A stretch of DNA of 64,000 bases from Candidatus Obscuribacterales bacterium (GCA_019637435.1 JAHBVO010000001.1:620001-684000); one strand, 5' to 3'. Positions 27,757 through 36,735 are shown, counted from the first letter of the stretch. The notes: a model not told the origin generated them from the letters alone. Translations and numbers: made by a program.

Positions 27757-29083
27757 CTGCCTTGGTGGCAGTTTGTGGATCCGGCTGCTTTTTCTTCTTG
27801 TTCAAGAAATTGAACTTGTCGAAACCGCCTTTCATAGCCGAACTCATTCCGCCGATCTTGTTTTTCTTCGCCGGTTTTTGTGCAACTTTGTTGGTTGGTG
27901 CTTGCGGTGCCGGAGACTTTGCTACCGCATTGTCGATTTCCTTGTCACCAGTGTTGAACTGATTCGCTGCCGTGATATCTCCCTCTGCGAATTCATTGGG
28001 ATCGATCGCGACTTGCGATTCCTCAATCTCTTTCTTAACCGGAACTGGAGCTTGTTTCTTTGGAGCTGCTGCTACCGATTCCTTGGGTGCATCGGACTTT
28101 TTCTTTTTCTTCAGTCCTGGCATTGATGGCATGCTAGCCTTGAAGCTCGGCATTCCAAACTTTGATTTCTTGGCTGGTTTGTTAACTGTGGTTGTTGGCG
28201 CGGGCGTTGCGGCGACCTGATTTGAATTCGTCTGTATGTTGTCTTCCGGAAGATTGACGATTGGCTCGAACTTCTCTTTTGCAGCTTTGGCCTTTTTCGC
28301 GGCGATGCGTTTGGCTTTTTCTTCCTGAATTTCAGCTACAACTTCTTCATCAGGCTCGGTCGCTGCTGCTTCGAAGCCGCTCCTCGGGCGAAGATTGATG
28401 TCGTTGGGCTCTTCCTTCTTCGATTTCTTCTTGCCAAACTTCGGTATAAAGGCTAGGGACTTCTTGCCTTCAGAAGCTTTTGCTTTGGCTTTATTTTTGT
28501 TTGCGGCGAGCACATCTTTCGAGGCTTCGGTGTAGAGTTCGTCTACTGAGCCAGCCTTGGTTGCTAGCTTGTTCGGGCTCTCTTTCTTTTGTTTCTTGGT
28601 CTTGCTGATAGCGCTGTCTTTTGCATCAGCGAGCTTGTCGCCGGTTGACTTCACTCCGCTGCCAACTGCACCGGCTGCGTCCTTCGAAGCGTTGGCTATT
28701 CCGCCACCAACCTTCTTGGTTCCGTTAACCATTGCGCCGGCGCCAGCTTTAAGACCACCGGTGATACCGCCCATTTTTGGCATCCCGACTTTGGGCATGC
28801 CGACTTTTGGCATGCCAAGCAAGCCTTTCTTCTCGGGCTTCTTCTCTTCGAAGTCAGCGCTGGGAAGAATTATTGATTTGTTTGTAAATGTCTGAGGTTT
28901 AGCCTGGGCGTCATCGAACTGCGGAACGACAGCGCGCTCGTCCTTACCTTTCTTCTTCGCAGCAGGCGCATTCAGTTTTATATGAGCGTAGGGGTCGAGC
29001 GCGGACCCGGCATTCGCGGCAGGGACAGACGCTGCGAGCAGAATGGCCAGTGATAATGGTACATACCCTTTTAAAGAGTTCAT
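27737..29083 (-). CDS. Exported lysine-rich low-complexity protein
   Basis: 448 residues with a signal peptide (YVPLSLAILLAASVPAANA). The mature part is rich in Lys, Ala and Pro. Short repeats recur: MPKVG twice and MPKMGG in a row (about 86-105), then related MPSFKASMPSMPGLKKKKK, FIPKFGKKKSKKE and MSSAMKGGFDKFNFLNKKKK, each a hydrophobic-Gly stretch followed by a lysine block. No enzyme motif. The basic blocks could bind acidic polymers (DNA, polyphosphate, teichoic-like or anionic surfaces) outside the membrane; that is a guess. Unknown family. Confidence 0.7.
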   Translation of the reverse strand: MNSLKGYVPLSLAILLAASVPAANAGSALDPYAHIKLNAPAAKKKGKDERAVVPQFDDAQAKPQTFTNKSIILPSADFEEKKPEKKGLLGMPKVGMPKVGMPKMGGITGGLKAGAGAMVNGTKKVGGGIANASKDAAGAVGSGVKSTGDKLADAKDSAISKTKKQKKESPNKLATKAGSVDELYTEASKDVLAANKNKAKAKASEGKKSLAFIPKFGKKKSKKEEPNDINLRPRSGFEAAATEPDEEVVAEIQEEKAKRIAAKKAKAAKEKFEPIVNLPEDNIQTNSNQVAATPAPTTTVNKPAKKSKFGMPSFKASMPSMPGLKKKKKSDAPKESVAAAPKKQAPVPVKKEIEESQVAIDPNEFAEGDITAANQFNTGDKEIDNAVAKSPAPQAPTNKVAQKPAKKNKIGGMSSAMKGGFDKFNFLNKKKKQPDPQTATKADAPKQM

Positions 29084-29349
29084 CGAAAAAATCCCCTCGG
29101 TCCTGTTTCTGGTAAAAGGTTCCGTCTTTTATATCATAGGTTTGGAGGCTTGCCATGAGCGCCGTAACACTTTCCAATTGCCGGACCACCCGATATTACA
29201 AGGGGTAAGACAAATGAAAGCGGCCGATCACAGAATCCCATCAAATGTTTATAATCTGAAGGTGTTTACGGGTATAAAGGTACTCGGACCGTGTTTTCAT
29301 AGTCAGAGGCAGCTTCCCGTCTCAGGAAAGGTTAGCAACAAAGAATAAT

Positions 29350-29481
29350 ATGGAAGATTTCGTACCTATCAATCCTTGGGTTTTCATCGGTATTTGCTTC
29401 GGCTGGTTTGCCCTGGCATTCTTCTTCTTGGCTGGGCGCAAAGTGTTTTTCGAGCCCTACGTCGATAAACAAGAAGACTAA
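29350..29481 (+). CDS. 43-residue single-pass membrane peptide
   Basis: ATG at 29350 to TAA at 29481. Begins MEDFVPINPW, then one hydrophobic helix VFIGICFGWFALAFFFLAG, then basic and acidic tail RKVFFEPYVDKQED. The ribosome site is weak (AAAGG about 20 bases upstream). Support is the coherent membrane-helix-with-charged-ends composition and a strong terminator 40 bases after the stop, with nothing else to serve. Small membrane subunits of respiratory complexes look like this, but I cannot assign it to one; it is not a recognisable CydX. Confidence 0.6.
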   Translation: MEDFVPINPWVFIGICFGWFALAFFFLAGRKVFFEPYVDKQED

Positions 29482-29521
29482 AACGCCGACCAGGCTTGAA
29501 AATCTAATTTACAGTTTTTGA

Positions 29522-29551
29522 AAGTAAACCGCTCGCTCGGTTTACTTTTTT
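29522..29551 (+). terminator. Rho-independent terminator after the 43-residue gene
   Basis: AAGTAAACCG pairs with CGGTTTACTT around CTCGCT. Preceded by A residues and followed by T residues, so it may work in both directions. Confidence 0.9.
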
Positions 29552-29677
29552 GCGTGAAGGAAAACCGTTCGCGCCGGTAATACTGCCTCTTGGGAACCGC
29601 GGCGTCGTATTTTGTGAACTGATGGGCGTTTTGAGGCGGAAATAGGTGATGTGGTTTCCCATTCTATATATTTGGAG

Positions 29678-29689
29678 TTAGAATTCTAA
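29678..29689. promoter_or_regulatory. 12-bp perfect palindrome upstream of putrescine aminotransferase
   Basis: TTAGAATTCTAA, ending 47 bp before the start codon, in AT-rich DNA. Position suits an operator or promoter-linked site. Confidence 0.35.
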
Positions 29690-29736
29690 ATTCGTTTTAT
29701 ACGTTCTATATCTGCTACTCAACTTGGAAAACCATC

Positions 29737-31104
29737 ATGCCGCAAGATTTGAATCAGGCCAAAGACAAAGCTAAAGATGTGCTGGAGCTAATCTCGAAGA
29801 AGACGCTCGACCCAGGTGAGCGCAAAAAGGTCGTGGATGAGTCCGCTAAGTATTGGCGCGACCACGTTAATGAGGGCTTCTTGCAGTACCGAAAGTCTGT
29901 CAGTACTGACTATACCGCCGTCGAGTGGGAAGATGACGGTGCTGTCTTTCGCGACATCAACGGCAAAGAGTTTATCGACATGCTTGGCGGTTTCGGTATC
30001 TACAGCGTTGGGCATCGCCACCCCAAGGTCATAAAGGCCGTCCGCGAGCAGTTGGAAAAGCAGTGCATTCACTCGCAGGAACTTATTGACCCTCTGAGAA
30101 CCTACCTGGCGCGTCTCGTGGCTCTCATCACGCCCGGCGATTTGCAATATTCTTTTCTCACTAACTCGGGTACGGAGTCCGTCGAGGCGTGCTTGAAGAT
30201 GGCGATGCTGGCGACTGGCCGGCATCACTTCGTGGGCACCGTCGGTGGTTTCCATGGAAAGAGTCTGGGATCTCTCGGCGGCACTTCCAAAGCTGTTTTC
30301 CGCGCGCCATTTTTGCCTCTGATGAATTGGACGCACTTACCCTTCGGCGACGTTGAAGCGCTCAAGATGACTCTCGAGTGCAATGACTTCTCCGGAGACA
30401 AAGTTGCTGCGTTCCTCGTAGAGCCGATTCAAGGTGAAGGCGGAATCAACGTGGCGCCTCCCGGCTATTTGAAAGCTGCCAGAGAACTTTGCGATAAGTA
30501 TGGCGCCATGCTGATCTTCGACGAGATTCAGTGCGGAATGGGACGCACCGGTAAGATGTTCTATTGCGAATACGACGACGTTGTTCCCGATCTGATGGCC
30601 CTCGGAAAGGGCTTTGGTGGCGGTGTCATGCCAATCGGCGCGTGCGTCGGTTCGGCTAAGACCTGGGAGAAATATGTTGAGAATCCGTTCTTGCATACCA
30701 CTACATTTGGTGGCAATCCATTGGCATGTGCCGCAGCGATCGCGACGATCTCGGTGTTGCTCGAAGAAGGTCTTCTCGATCAAGCTCGGGAGAAAGGCGA
30801 GTACATGCTACCTCGCTTGAACAAGCTCGCTGAGAAGTATCCGGAAGTGCTTGCAAGTGCCCGAGGTGTCGGTCTGATGCTCGGAATGGAATTCACCAAC
30901 AACGATCTTGGATACCAGGTCTCGAAGAATTTATTCGCAAGAAACATTTTGATTTCCGGAACCTATATCAACGCTCGCGTGCTCAGGGTTGAGCCACCGC
31001 TAGTGATATCGTATGAGCAAATCGATAAATTCCTCAGTTCGCTTGAGGAGTCGATTCAGCAGGTTTATAAGGAACAAGGGATCGCGGCATCGGTTCCCGT
31101 TTAA
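29737..31104 (+). CDS. patA: Putrescine aminotransferase
   Basis: 455 residues, class III PLP aminotransferase. Closely follows E. coli PatA/YgjG over its whole length: an early KKTLDPGERKKVVDES..YWRDHVNEGFLQYRKSV block specific to that group, then LGGFGIYSVGHRHP, NSGTESVEACLK, GGFHGKSLGSL, FDEIQCGMGRTGKMF, the PLP Lys291 in LGKGFGGGVMPIGA, and HTTTFGGNPLACAAA. It moves an amino group from putrescine (or cadaverine) to 2-oxoglutarate, forming 4-aminobutanal. Together with speD and the PuuB-like oxidoreductase it points to polyamine turnover in this stretch. ACTTGGAAAACC precedes the ATG without a strong ribosome site. Confidence 0.92.
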   Translation: MPQDLNQAKDKAKDVLELISKKTLDPGERKKVVDESAKYWRDHVNEGFLQYRKSVSTDYTAVEWEDDGAVFRDINGKEFIDMLGGFGIYSVGHRHPKVIKAVREQLEKQCIHSQELIDPLRTYLARLVALITPGDLQYSFLTNSGTESVEACLKMAMLATGRHHFVGTVGGFHGKSLGSLGGTSKAVFRAPFLPLMNWTHLPFGDVEALKMTLECNDFSGDKVAAFLVEPIQGEGGINVAPPGYLKAARELCDKYGAMLIFDEIQCGMGRTGKMFYCEYDDVVPDLMALGKGFGGGVMPIGACVGSAKTWEKYVENPFLHTTTFGGNPLACAAAIATISVLLEEGLLDQAREKGEYMLPRLNKLAEKYPEVLASARGVGLMLGMEFTNNDLGYQVSKNLFARNILISGTYINARVLRVEPPLVISYEQIDKFLSSLEESIQQVYKEQGIAASVPV

Positions 31105-31148
31105 ACATCAGCCCCCTGTCTGCATCGAGGTACGTTAGGTTGTAAACG

Positions 31149-31176
31149 AAGGCAGGGATCACACGATCCCTGCCTT
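31149..31176. terminator. Bidirectional hairpin between convergent genes
   Basis: AAGGCAGGGATC and GATCCCTGCCTT form a perfect 12-bp stem with loop ACAC between patA and the convergent TPR gene. T run is poor on either side. Confidence 0.7.
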
Positions 31177-31249
31177 CCAGTTCCGGACTCTCTTCGCGCA
31201 GTTCTACTCTTTGCCGGTGAGTTCAAAACGGGCTGCGCGCAGCATACTC

Positions 31250-33118
31250 CTATTTGGCTGCAGCATTCGCCATCTTTCGCTCTCGCTTTCCAGCTTTGTC
31301 ATCAAGCTTAGTCGCTTTCGACAGGAATTTTTGTTGTTCCTTCTCCGGCATTGCAGGGGATAGTGCGACATAGGCGCGATACTGAAATGCGGTTTCCCGC
31401 AGTTGAACCGGTGTCGGCTTGGAAACATTTTCTAGTGCCTTTGCCAGACCTATCCGTGCTTCCGCGGACTTCGGGTTTGAGAACACGGCCTCGTGGAACG
31501 TATCGACCGCGCTGCCGGTCATGTGCTTTCTCGACAGATCCGTTGCCAGAGTCAAGCTCTTACGAGCGTTCTCACGGTTTTTAGCAACCTGCGTGAGACC
31601 TCTTCGCGCTCGTTCGGCACCGCCCGCGGTGGTACTCGCTTTCTTATAGGCGACTTCGGCATTATCGAGGTCATGAACCATCAAGAGCAAATCTGCGAAA
31701 CTGAAAATCTGTTTCGGGTTATTTGTGTTGTTCAACACGGTCTGGATCTCCTGGTTCGCTTCCTGGAAGCGGTTCTGCGCCATCAGCGCTTGGGCGTAGC
31801 TAACACGCTCGCCATCGTTACGTGGTGTTCCAAGTGCTGCAAGATCAACTTCCTCACCTGCAAGCGAGCGAAGTTTAGCTTGGGCAAGACGCAGCTTCAT
31901 ATCGTTTGGATTCATCTGCACTGCCCGATCGAGCATTGCCAGAGCGTCATCGAAGTCGTTATCTCCAAAGTAACCGCCGGTGGTTTCCTTGTTCGCCTTC
32001 ATGTAATAGGCTGTGGTCAGACCATCTGCTGCTCGTGCGTTACCCGGTTGTGCGTTTAAAACTGCTTGATACGCTTTGATTGCGTCGTCGATTTTCTCAA
32101 CTCGCAAACTCTGATCACCGATTCGTGACTGGAGGTCAGCGTTGTCCGGCATGAGTTCGAGACCCGATCGCAATTCCGCAATTGAATGTTCGATATCGCC
32201 ACGCACTTCGCGTACATTTGCGATGCCGAGGTAAGCCGCCGGGTTTTCCGGCTTAATTCTGATGGATTCTTGATATTCACGAACCGCCGCGACCGTGTTG
32301 CCCTGCGACTCGTAGGCTTTTCCCAACGCTAAGCGAACGGGCCAACTGTTTGGAAACTGATACTGCGCGATGTTCAGTTCTTTCAGCGCTGCATCTGTCT
32401 GACCTTGTGTCAAAAGCGATTGACCGAGTCCGTAGTGCGCAGTCCAATCACCCGAGTTCAAGCGTATCGACTGTTTGAAATTGGCTGCAGCCGCACCTGG
32501 ATTGTTCTGGGCGAGCTGTATCATACCGAGACCGGTGTAACCGTCGTTATACTTCGAGTCCATGCTAATCGCTTTCTTGAGTTCGTTGGCTGCCTCGTTT
32601 AAACGACCTTGCTCTTTGTAGACCATGCCCATCGCGTAGTGGGATTCGGGAATGTCGAGATTGGCATCCAGAGCTTTTTGCGCTTCGGCTTCAGCTTCGC
32701 GCAGAATCGAATCGCGATTTTTTCTTATCGTGTTGGATGAAGATTGCAATCGGTTAAGCATGTTGAGTGCCTTGCCTGCGTGAGCGCCCGGATTATTTGG
32801 ATCGCGCTTTAATGCTTTGTTGAACTGATCCTCTGCGCCGTCGACCTTGAATTGTTTGGCAAGCGCCATTCCATAGCCAATGTTTGCGTTAACATCTTTT
32901 GGGTTTTTCTTTAACGCGGATTGGTAATATTTTGCCGCGTCGGCATATTTGCCTTTCATCATTAGACTATCCGCCGCAGCGACACTAGCGCTGACGCGAC
33001 CATGATAAAAACGTTTGCTGGCAGCTTTCACGTCCATGGCCGCGAAAAGAGTAATCGAACATGCGGTCAGCGAAGCGAGCAGAACGCGTGTTGACTCTCG
33101 GCTTTTGTTATTGTCCAT
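31250..33118 (-). CDS. Exported TPR-repeat protein
   Basis: 622 residues from the ATG at 33118, which has AGGAGAG upstream; an in-frame start 42 bases earlier is less likely. Signal peptide SLTACSITLFAAMDVKA. Then about a dozen TPRs of the bacterial PilF/NlpI style (AAKYYQSALKKNPKDVNANIGYGMAL; ESHYAMGMVYKEQGRLNEAANELKKAI; WPVRLALGKAYESQGNTVAAVREYQES) spanning almost the whole chain. Such proteins are scaffolds for envelope assembly; no catalytic motif. C-terminus ends in a basic KLDDKAGKRERKMANAAAK tail. Confidence 0.85.
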   Translation of the reverse strand: MDNNKSRESTRVLLASLTACSITLFAAMDVKAASKRFYHGRVSASVAAADSLMMKGKYADAAKYYQSALKKNPKDVNANIGYGMALAKQFKVDGAEDQFNKALKRDPNNPGAHAGKALNMLNRLQSSSNTIRKNRDSILREAEAEAQKALDANLDIPESHYAMGMVYKEQGRLNEAANELKKAISMDSKYNDGYTGLGMIQLAQNNPGAAAANFKQSIRLNSGDWTAHYGLGQSLLTQGQTDAALKELNIAQYQFPNSWPVRLALGKAYESQGNTVAAVREYQESIRIKPENPAAYLGIANVREVRGDIEHSIAELRSGLELMPDNADLQSRIGDQSLRVEKIDDAIKAYQAVLNAQPGNARAADGLTTAYYMKANKETTGGYFGDNDFDDALAMLDRAVQMNPNDMKLRLAQAKLRSLAGEEVDLAALGTPRNDGERVSYAQALMAQNRFQEANQEIQTVLNNTNNPKQIFSFADLLLMVHDLDNAEVAYKKASTTAGGAERARRGLTQVAKNRENARKSLTLATDLSRKHMTGSAVDTFHEAVFSNPKSAEARIGLAKALENVSKPTPVQLRETAFQYRAYVALSPAMPEKEQQKFLSKATKLDDKAGKRERKMANAAAK

Positions 33119-33525
33119 AAAGTCTCTCCTAAACTTGAGGTAAGGGCAAAACCGGATCATCCTCGCGGTCCAAACGGGATGTCTGTTATCTTTCGGTCGT
33201 CATTTGAATACCGACATGCAAGTGCATAAAGGCATTGGTCGCCAATCTTCGAAAGGGACGGGTGAAAGTTCTGTTTGTTCCTTAAAACTTTCGCCGATCC
33301 ATTTCTGGAAACTTTCTACGCGGCAACCTTTACTCGCATTTTTCAATAAACACCATTGATGCCTTTCTTCACGCGACTAGTTTAATCCAACAGGTTGCAA
33401 TTGGAAATGCATCGGTATTTATCTGATACCGTTGGTGATACCAAGAGGTTGCGCGAGAGGTTTCTGACTGTACGGGCTAGCCATCACTGAAAGCTCATAG
33501 AAGCGCGGCTCCATCCCCAAAAGAT
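33119..33525. other. Intergenic region upstream of the TPR gene
   Basis: About 400 bp that must hold the TPR gene promoter. Apart from the pair of inverted repeats listed at 33413-33444 I see no gene or other element. Confidence 0.4.
33413..33444. repeat. Two adjacent inverted repeats
   Basis: CGGTAT-N7-ATACCG is followed at once by TTGGT-GAT-ACCAA; GATACC occurs in both. Located about 300 bp upstream of the TPR gene start. Possible regulator site; function unknown. Confidence 0.3.
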
Positions 33526-33556
33526 GGAGAACGTCATCAATCTGATGACGTTCTCC
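33526..33556 (-). terminator. Hairpin after the coiled-coil envelope gene
   Basis: GGAGAACGTCATCA and TGATGACGTTCTCC form a perfect 14-bp stem with a 3-base loop, 40 bp past the stop codon of the minus-strand gene at 33597. A short T-rich run follows on the minus strand. Confidence 0.75.
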
Positions 33557-33596
33557 TGTGGGCAACTTTATGTGAACAATTTCTGTGGTCGGCTCG

Positions 33597-34526
33597 TTAT
33601 CGCCTTGAGCTCACTGCTGCATCGCGGCGCTCTTTTGGCGTTTCGTCCAGCGGCTCTTTTTTGTTGCTGGTGTCTTCGCCGAGTTTTTCCATGATTGTTC
33701 TTCTGTGCCGCCATGCGAACATCGCTGCGATAGGTGTACCAACAACAATCAAAAGACCGACTGCGACTACGGCTACGAGAATCAGGGTGGAGGTGACACT
33801 AACAACTTCCTTGAGCTCTTTCAAATCTTTTTTCAGTGTCAGCAATTCCGAATTGACTCCGACAACCGGTTTTTTCAATTCTACAACCGGATCTTTGAGA
33901 GACACGATTGGACCATACATCTTATTAAGCTGCGATTCGACGCGGCTGAGTCGTTGGTCTACGCTACCCATCTGACCGTGTACTCCGCCGATGTCTTCGC
34001 GCAGTGAGCCCATTTGTTCTTGCACCTGAGTCATATCTTTTCGCAGACCGACCATTGGTTTTTGCAATGACGCAATTGGCGCTTCAAGTCGCATTATCTG
34101 TTTTTCCAGGTGGACGACTTGTTTTTGCATGTCGATGACCGGCTTGAACACCCACTTGATGGGATTCAGGTCGCCGACTTTGAAACCTTTCTTTTCAGCT
34201 TCGAATGTCTTCGGATCAATTTCGACTCCGTCAATTTTGTTAGCGGCGTCTACCATCGCCTTATCTGTTTTCTCTTGCTTCTTCGCCGCGTGCTCCACCT
34301 GACCTTTTGTCGGCTCAGCTTTTTTATCTGCCTTTGCGTCCTTCGCTTCTTGCTTCGCGCTGTCCTTGGCGTTTTCCGCGGCCAATTTGTCCGCTTTCTT
34401 TTCTTCCTTCGCCTGCTCTGCAGCCGATTGCACTTCCATCGTCTTATCCGCTGCGAGCGCGGGTGTACCTCCTACGCCTACAACGCTCAGAGTAAGTGCA
34501 GCAATTATCATTTGCTGTTTCAACAT
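33597..34526 (-). CDS. Exported coiled-coil protein with C-terminal membrane anchor
   Basis: 309 residues. Signal peptide (LTLSVVGVGGTPALAA), then a Lys/Ala/Glu-rich helical stretch (30-95), then a heptad-like region (about 128-235) with a repeated motif of the form L..P(I/M/V)..L (LEAPIASLQKPMVGLRKDM, MYGPIVSLKDPVVELKKPVVGV), then a membrane helix TLILVAVVAVGLLIVVGTPIAAMF and a basic cytosolic tail. It probably forms an extended oligomeric rod on the outer face of the inner membrane. No known family. Confidence 0.75.
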   Translation of the reverse strand: MLKQQMIIAALTLSVVGVGGTPALAADKTMEVQSAAEQAKEEKKADKLAAENAKDSAKQEAKDAKADKKAEPTKGQVEHAAKKQEKTDKAMVDAANKIDGVEIDPKTFEAEKKGFKVGDLNPIKWVFKPVIDMQKQVVHLEKQIMRLEAPIASLQKPMVGLRKDMTQVQEQMGSLREDIGGVHGQMGSVDQRLSRVESQLNKMYGPIVSLKDPVVELKKPVVGVNSELLTLKKDLKELKEVVSVTSTLILVAVVAVGLLIVVGTPIAAMFAWRHRRTIMEKLGEDTSNKKEPLDETPKERRDAAVSSRR

Positions 34527-34622
34527 GTGGCGCCATCTCCTAACTTCTTCGTACCAGTGTTTGGTAGCACTTTTCTCGGAAGGCGATGATTTTAAGTTTT
34601 GAAAGTTTGCGAGGACAAGGAG

Positions 34623-35984
34623 CTAGCTGGAGAAGCCGATTCCAAAGAGGTCAAGCATGCGCAGGAGCATGTTGGGACTTTCTCCCTGGTCTACTCGCTT
34701 TAAGGAAGCGGTCACCGCATTGACGGATAGTGACCGGATTGGTTCAGGCGGATAGGGGAATGGTTTTTCCGTCACCATTTTTAAGGATAATAGATCTGTC
34801 CTATTAGATGTCGCAATGTTAGCGAGGATTTTGCCGGCTATTCGAGTGGTCCCGATACCATGACCGGTGTAGCCGAGTCCGTAGACGACAGTGTCACCAT
34901 ATGCGGTGCCAAAGAATGGCGTCAGGCGGGTCGTCGATGCGATTGGCCCGCCCCATGCGTATGGAAACTTAAGCTCTGCCGCCTCAGGGAAGTGTCGAAT
35001 CCAGCTGGTTCTCAGGGTTTCGTAGTGTCCTTCCGAATGGTCGCAGCTCTCATCGACTCTGTTTGGCGGATAGTAAACCGCTTCACTGGTCCCCCAGAGA
35101 ACCCGGTCATCAGCGGTCAATCGATAATAGTTGAAGAATGTTCTGCCATCGACCATTCCTTGTCGATTATGCCAGCGTATAGCTCGTTTCTGTTCATCGT
35201 TCAACGGCTCACTGACAAGAATGTAGTCGTACAGAGGAATGAAGCGAAACAGCAATTCCGGGAGCAGGTGATGAGAATAGGCATCGGTCGCCATGATTAT
35301 CCGGCGAGCGCGGACGCTGCCTTCTCGGCAGTTGACCAAGCCATTGTCCAGACTGGCTACCTGAGTGTTTTCGTGGATGCGAACACCGCGCGTTAGCAGC
35401 TCTTCTTTCAATCGATCTATCAATTTTATCGGATTGAGGTTGCCGCCACCCGGCACGAATAATCCCCCCAGGTAAAGCGGCGAGTTTACTTCCTGTTGGA
35501 TTTCTTCTTTGTTGAGAAGTCGATATCCCTGAATGCCCAGCTGGGATGCAACATCCAAGTTCCGTTTGCATTCTTCCATGTGCGCAGGTGTCATCGCTAC
35601 TTGCAATTGACCGGTGCGCTCAAAGTCGCAGTCTTTTGCAAACGCGCTGAGCTCATCTATATTTTGTAAGCCGAGACTAGCCAGTCGAGCGGCTTCCTTG
35701 AGACCGAAATGTCCGATGGCGAGATTGTGCGTGTGGTCGATACTGGTACTTACTATTCCGGCGTTACGCCCGCTGGCACCATATCCGGTGACAGCACGTT
35801 CCAGTACGACGACGTCTGCGGATGGATTGAGTTGCTTCAAAAAATACGCGGTCCACAACCCTGTGAAGCCCGCGCCTATAACCGCGTAATCTGCTGACTG
35901 CGAACCGCTCAGAGGATCACTCGCGACGTAATTTTCGCGCGTTGCCAGCCAATAACATGATTGCTCGACGGGAAGCTTTTGCAT
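34623..35984 (-). CDS. FAD-dependent oxidoreductase of the DAO/PuuB type
   Basis: 453 residues. The FAD Rossmann motif DYAVIGAGFTGLWTA is at about 32-46, with VVLERAVTGYGASGRNAG following. Later blocks (FFNYYRLTADDRVLWGTSEA, FPYAWGGPIASTTRLTPFFG, VYGLGYTGHGIGTTRIAGKIL) match the DAO family that includes gamma-glutamylputrescine oxidase (PuuB) and glycine/sarcosine oxidases. Closeness to speD and patA favours a polyamine-derived amine as substrate, but this is an inference; another amino acid or amine is possible. ATG start at 35984, with no strong ribosome site seen. Confidence 0.8.
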   Translation of the reverse strand: MQKLPVEQSCYWLATRENYVASDPLSGSQSADYAVIGAGFTGLWTAYFLKQLNPSADVVVLERAVTGYGASGRNAGIVSTSIDHTHNLAIGHFGLKEAARLASLGLQNIDELSAFAKDCDFERTGQLQVAMTPAHMEECKRNLDVASQLGIQGYRLLNKEEIQQEVNSPLYLGGLFVPGGGNLNPIKLIDRLKEELLTRGVRIHENTQVASLDNGLVNCREGSVRARRIIMATDAYSHHLLPELLFRFIPLYDYILVSEPLNDEQKRAIRWHNRQGMVDGRTFFNYYRLTADDRVLWGTSEAVYYPPNRVDESCDHSEGHYETLRTSWIRHFPEAAELKFPYAWGGPIASTTRLTPFFGTAYGDTVVYGLGYTGHGIGTTRIAGKILANIATSNRTDLLSLKMVTEKPFPYPPEPIRSLSVNAVTASLKRVDQGESPNMLLRMLDLFGIGFSS

Positions 35985-36021
35985 TCGAGGAGTCTAGCAT
36001 GTCGGCGCAGCCGTTTAATTG

Positions 36022-36498
36022 TCAGGCGTTTCCAACGGAGAGCTTCTCTTGCTCAGACTTGATTTTGACGATTTCAACCGAACATGGTGCCTCTGACAGC
36101 ACTCCTTCGGAAACGCTGCCAAGCAAAAACTTCGTAATTCCTTTTCGACCGTGCGAGCCCATTATGATCAAGTCTGCATGCCAATCTTTGGCCACTTCTA
36201 TGATCACGTCTTTTATGTAACCCTCTTTAACCTCGCTCTCAATCTGCTCCGGCGCGAAGCGTGCGCCGAGCTGCGCGGCTGTTTGATTCACTAAAGATTG
36301 AGACGAATCAATCAATTCCTTTTGAGCTTCCATGGCGACGGGCACGTAATTTCCGTGCCAACCTGCGTATTCGGGGTGGAATGGTTCGACTACTGTGAGC
36401 ACTTTGAACCGAGTGTCACTCGGCCACGGACGGTTGAGAACCTCATCCACAGCGGCATGAGAGAAAGTCGAACCATCGATTGCCAGGAGTATGTTCAT
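36022..36498 (-). CDS. Universal stress protein, single domain
   Basis: 158 residues. UspA fold: N-terminal ILLAIDGSTFSHAAVDEVL and the ATP-binding loop GSHGRKGITKFLLGSVSEGV (G-2x-G-9x-GS). Likely ATP-binding stress protein. It lies 37 bp downstream of nothing on its strand and just downstream of the oxidoreductase's start region; both are leftward and could share a transcript. Confidence 0.92.
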   Translation of the reverse strand: MNILLAIDGSTFSHAAVDEVLNRPWPSDTRFKVLTVVEPFHPEYAGWHGNYVPVAMEAQKELIDSSQSLVNQTAAQLGARFAPEQIESEVKEGYIKDVIIEVAKDWHADLIIMGSHGRKGITKFLLGSVSEGVLSEAPCSVEIVKIKSEQEKLSVGNA

Positions 36499-36667
36499 TG
36501 CTGTTTTATATGAATAGAAGGAAACTTTCTTATTATATAGAACGAATTAGCCGATCCGGTGCGATTCTTCATATTCGAAATCCCCAGGTCTGTTTGCTTT
36601 TACGAGTAAAACAGCATATCCCCTTTGCGAATTCTTACGGAATTGTATACAGGTCTTCAAATTTCTC

Positions 36668-36697
36668 TTGACGGCTCTCACCGACCTCGCATAGGAT
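36668..36697 (+). promoter_or_regulatory. Probable promoter of the DAHP synthase gene
   Basis: TTGACG (36668-36673) and TAGGAT (36692-36697) with an 18-bp gap. It would start a leader of about 320 bases containing both attenuators. Confidence 0.5.
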
Positions 36698-36735
36698 TGC
36701 TCCATACGAAACGCACGGGCACGAGCTGCCCCAAT

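Noticed and set aside
29350..29481. CydX-type third subunit of cytochrome bd
   Set aside because: Not next to cydAB, and the sequence does not resemble CydX.
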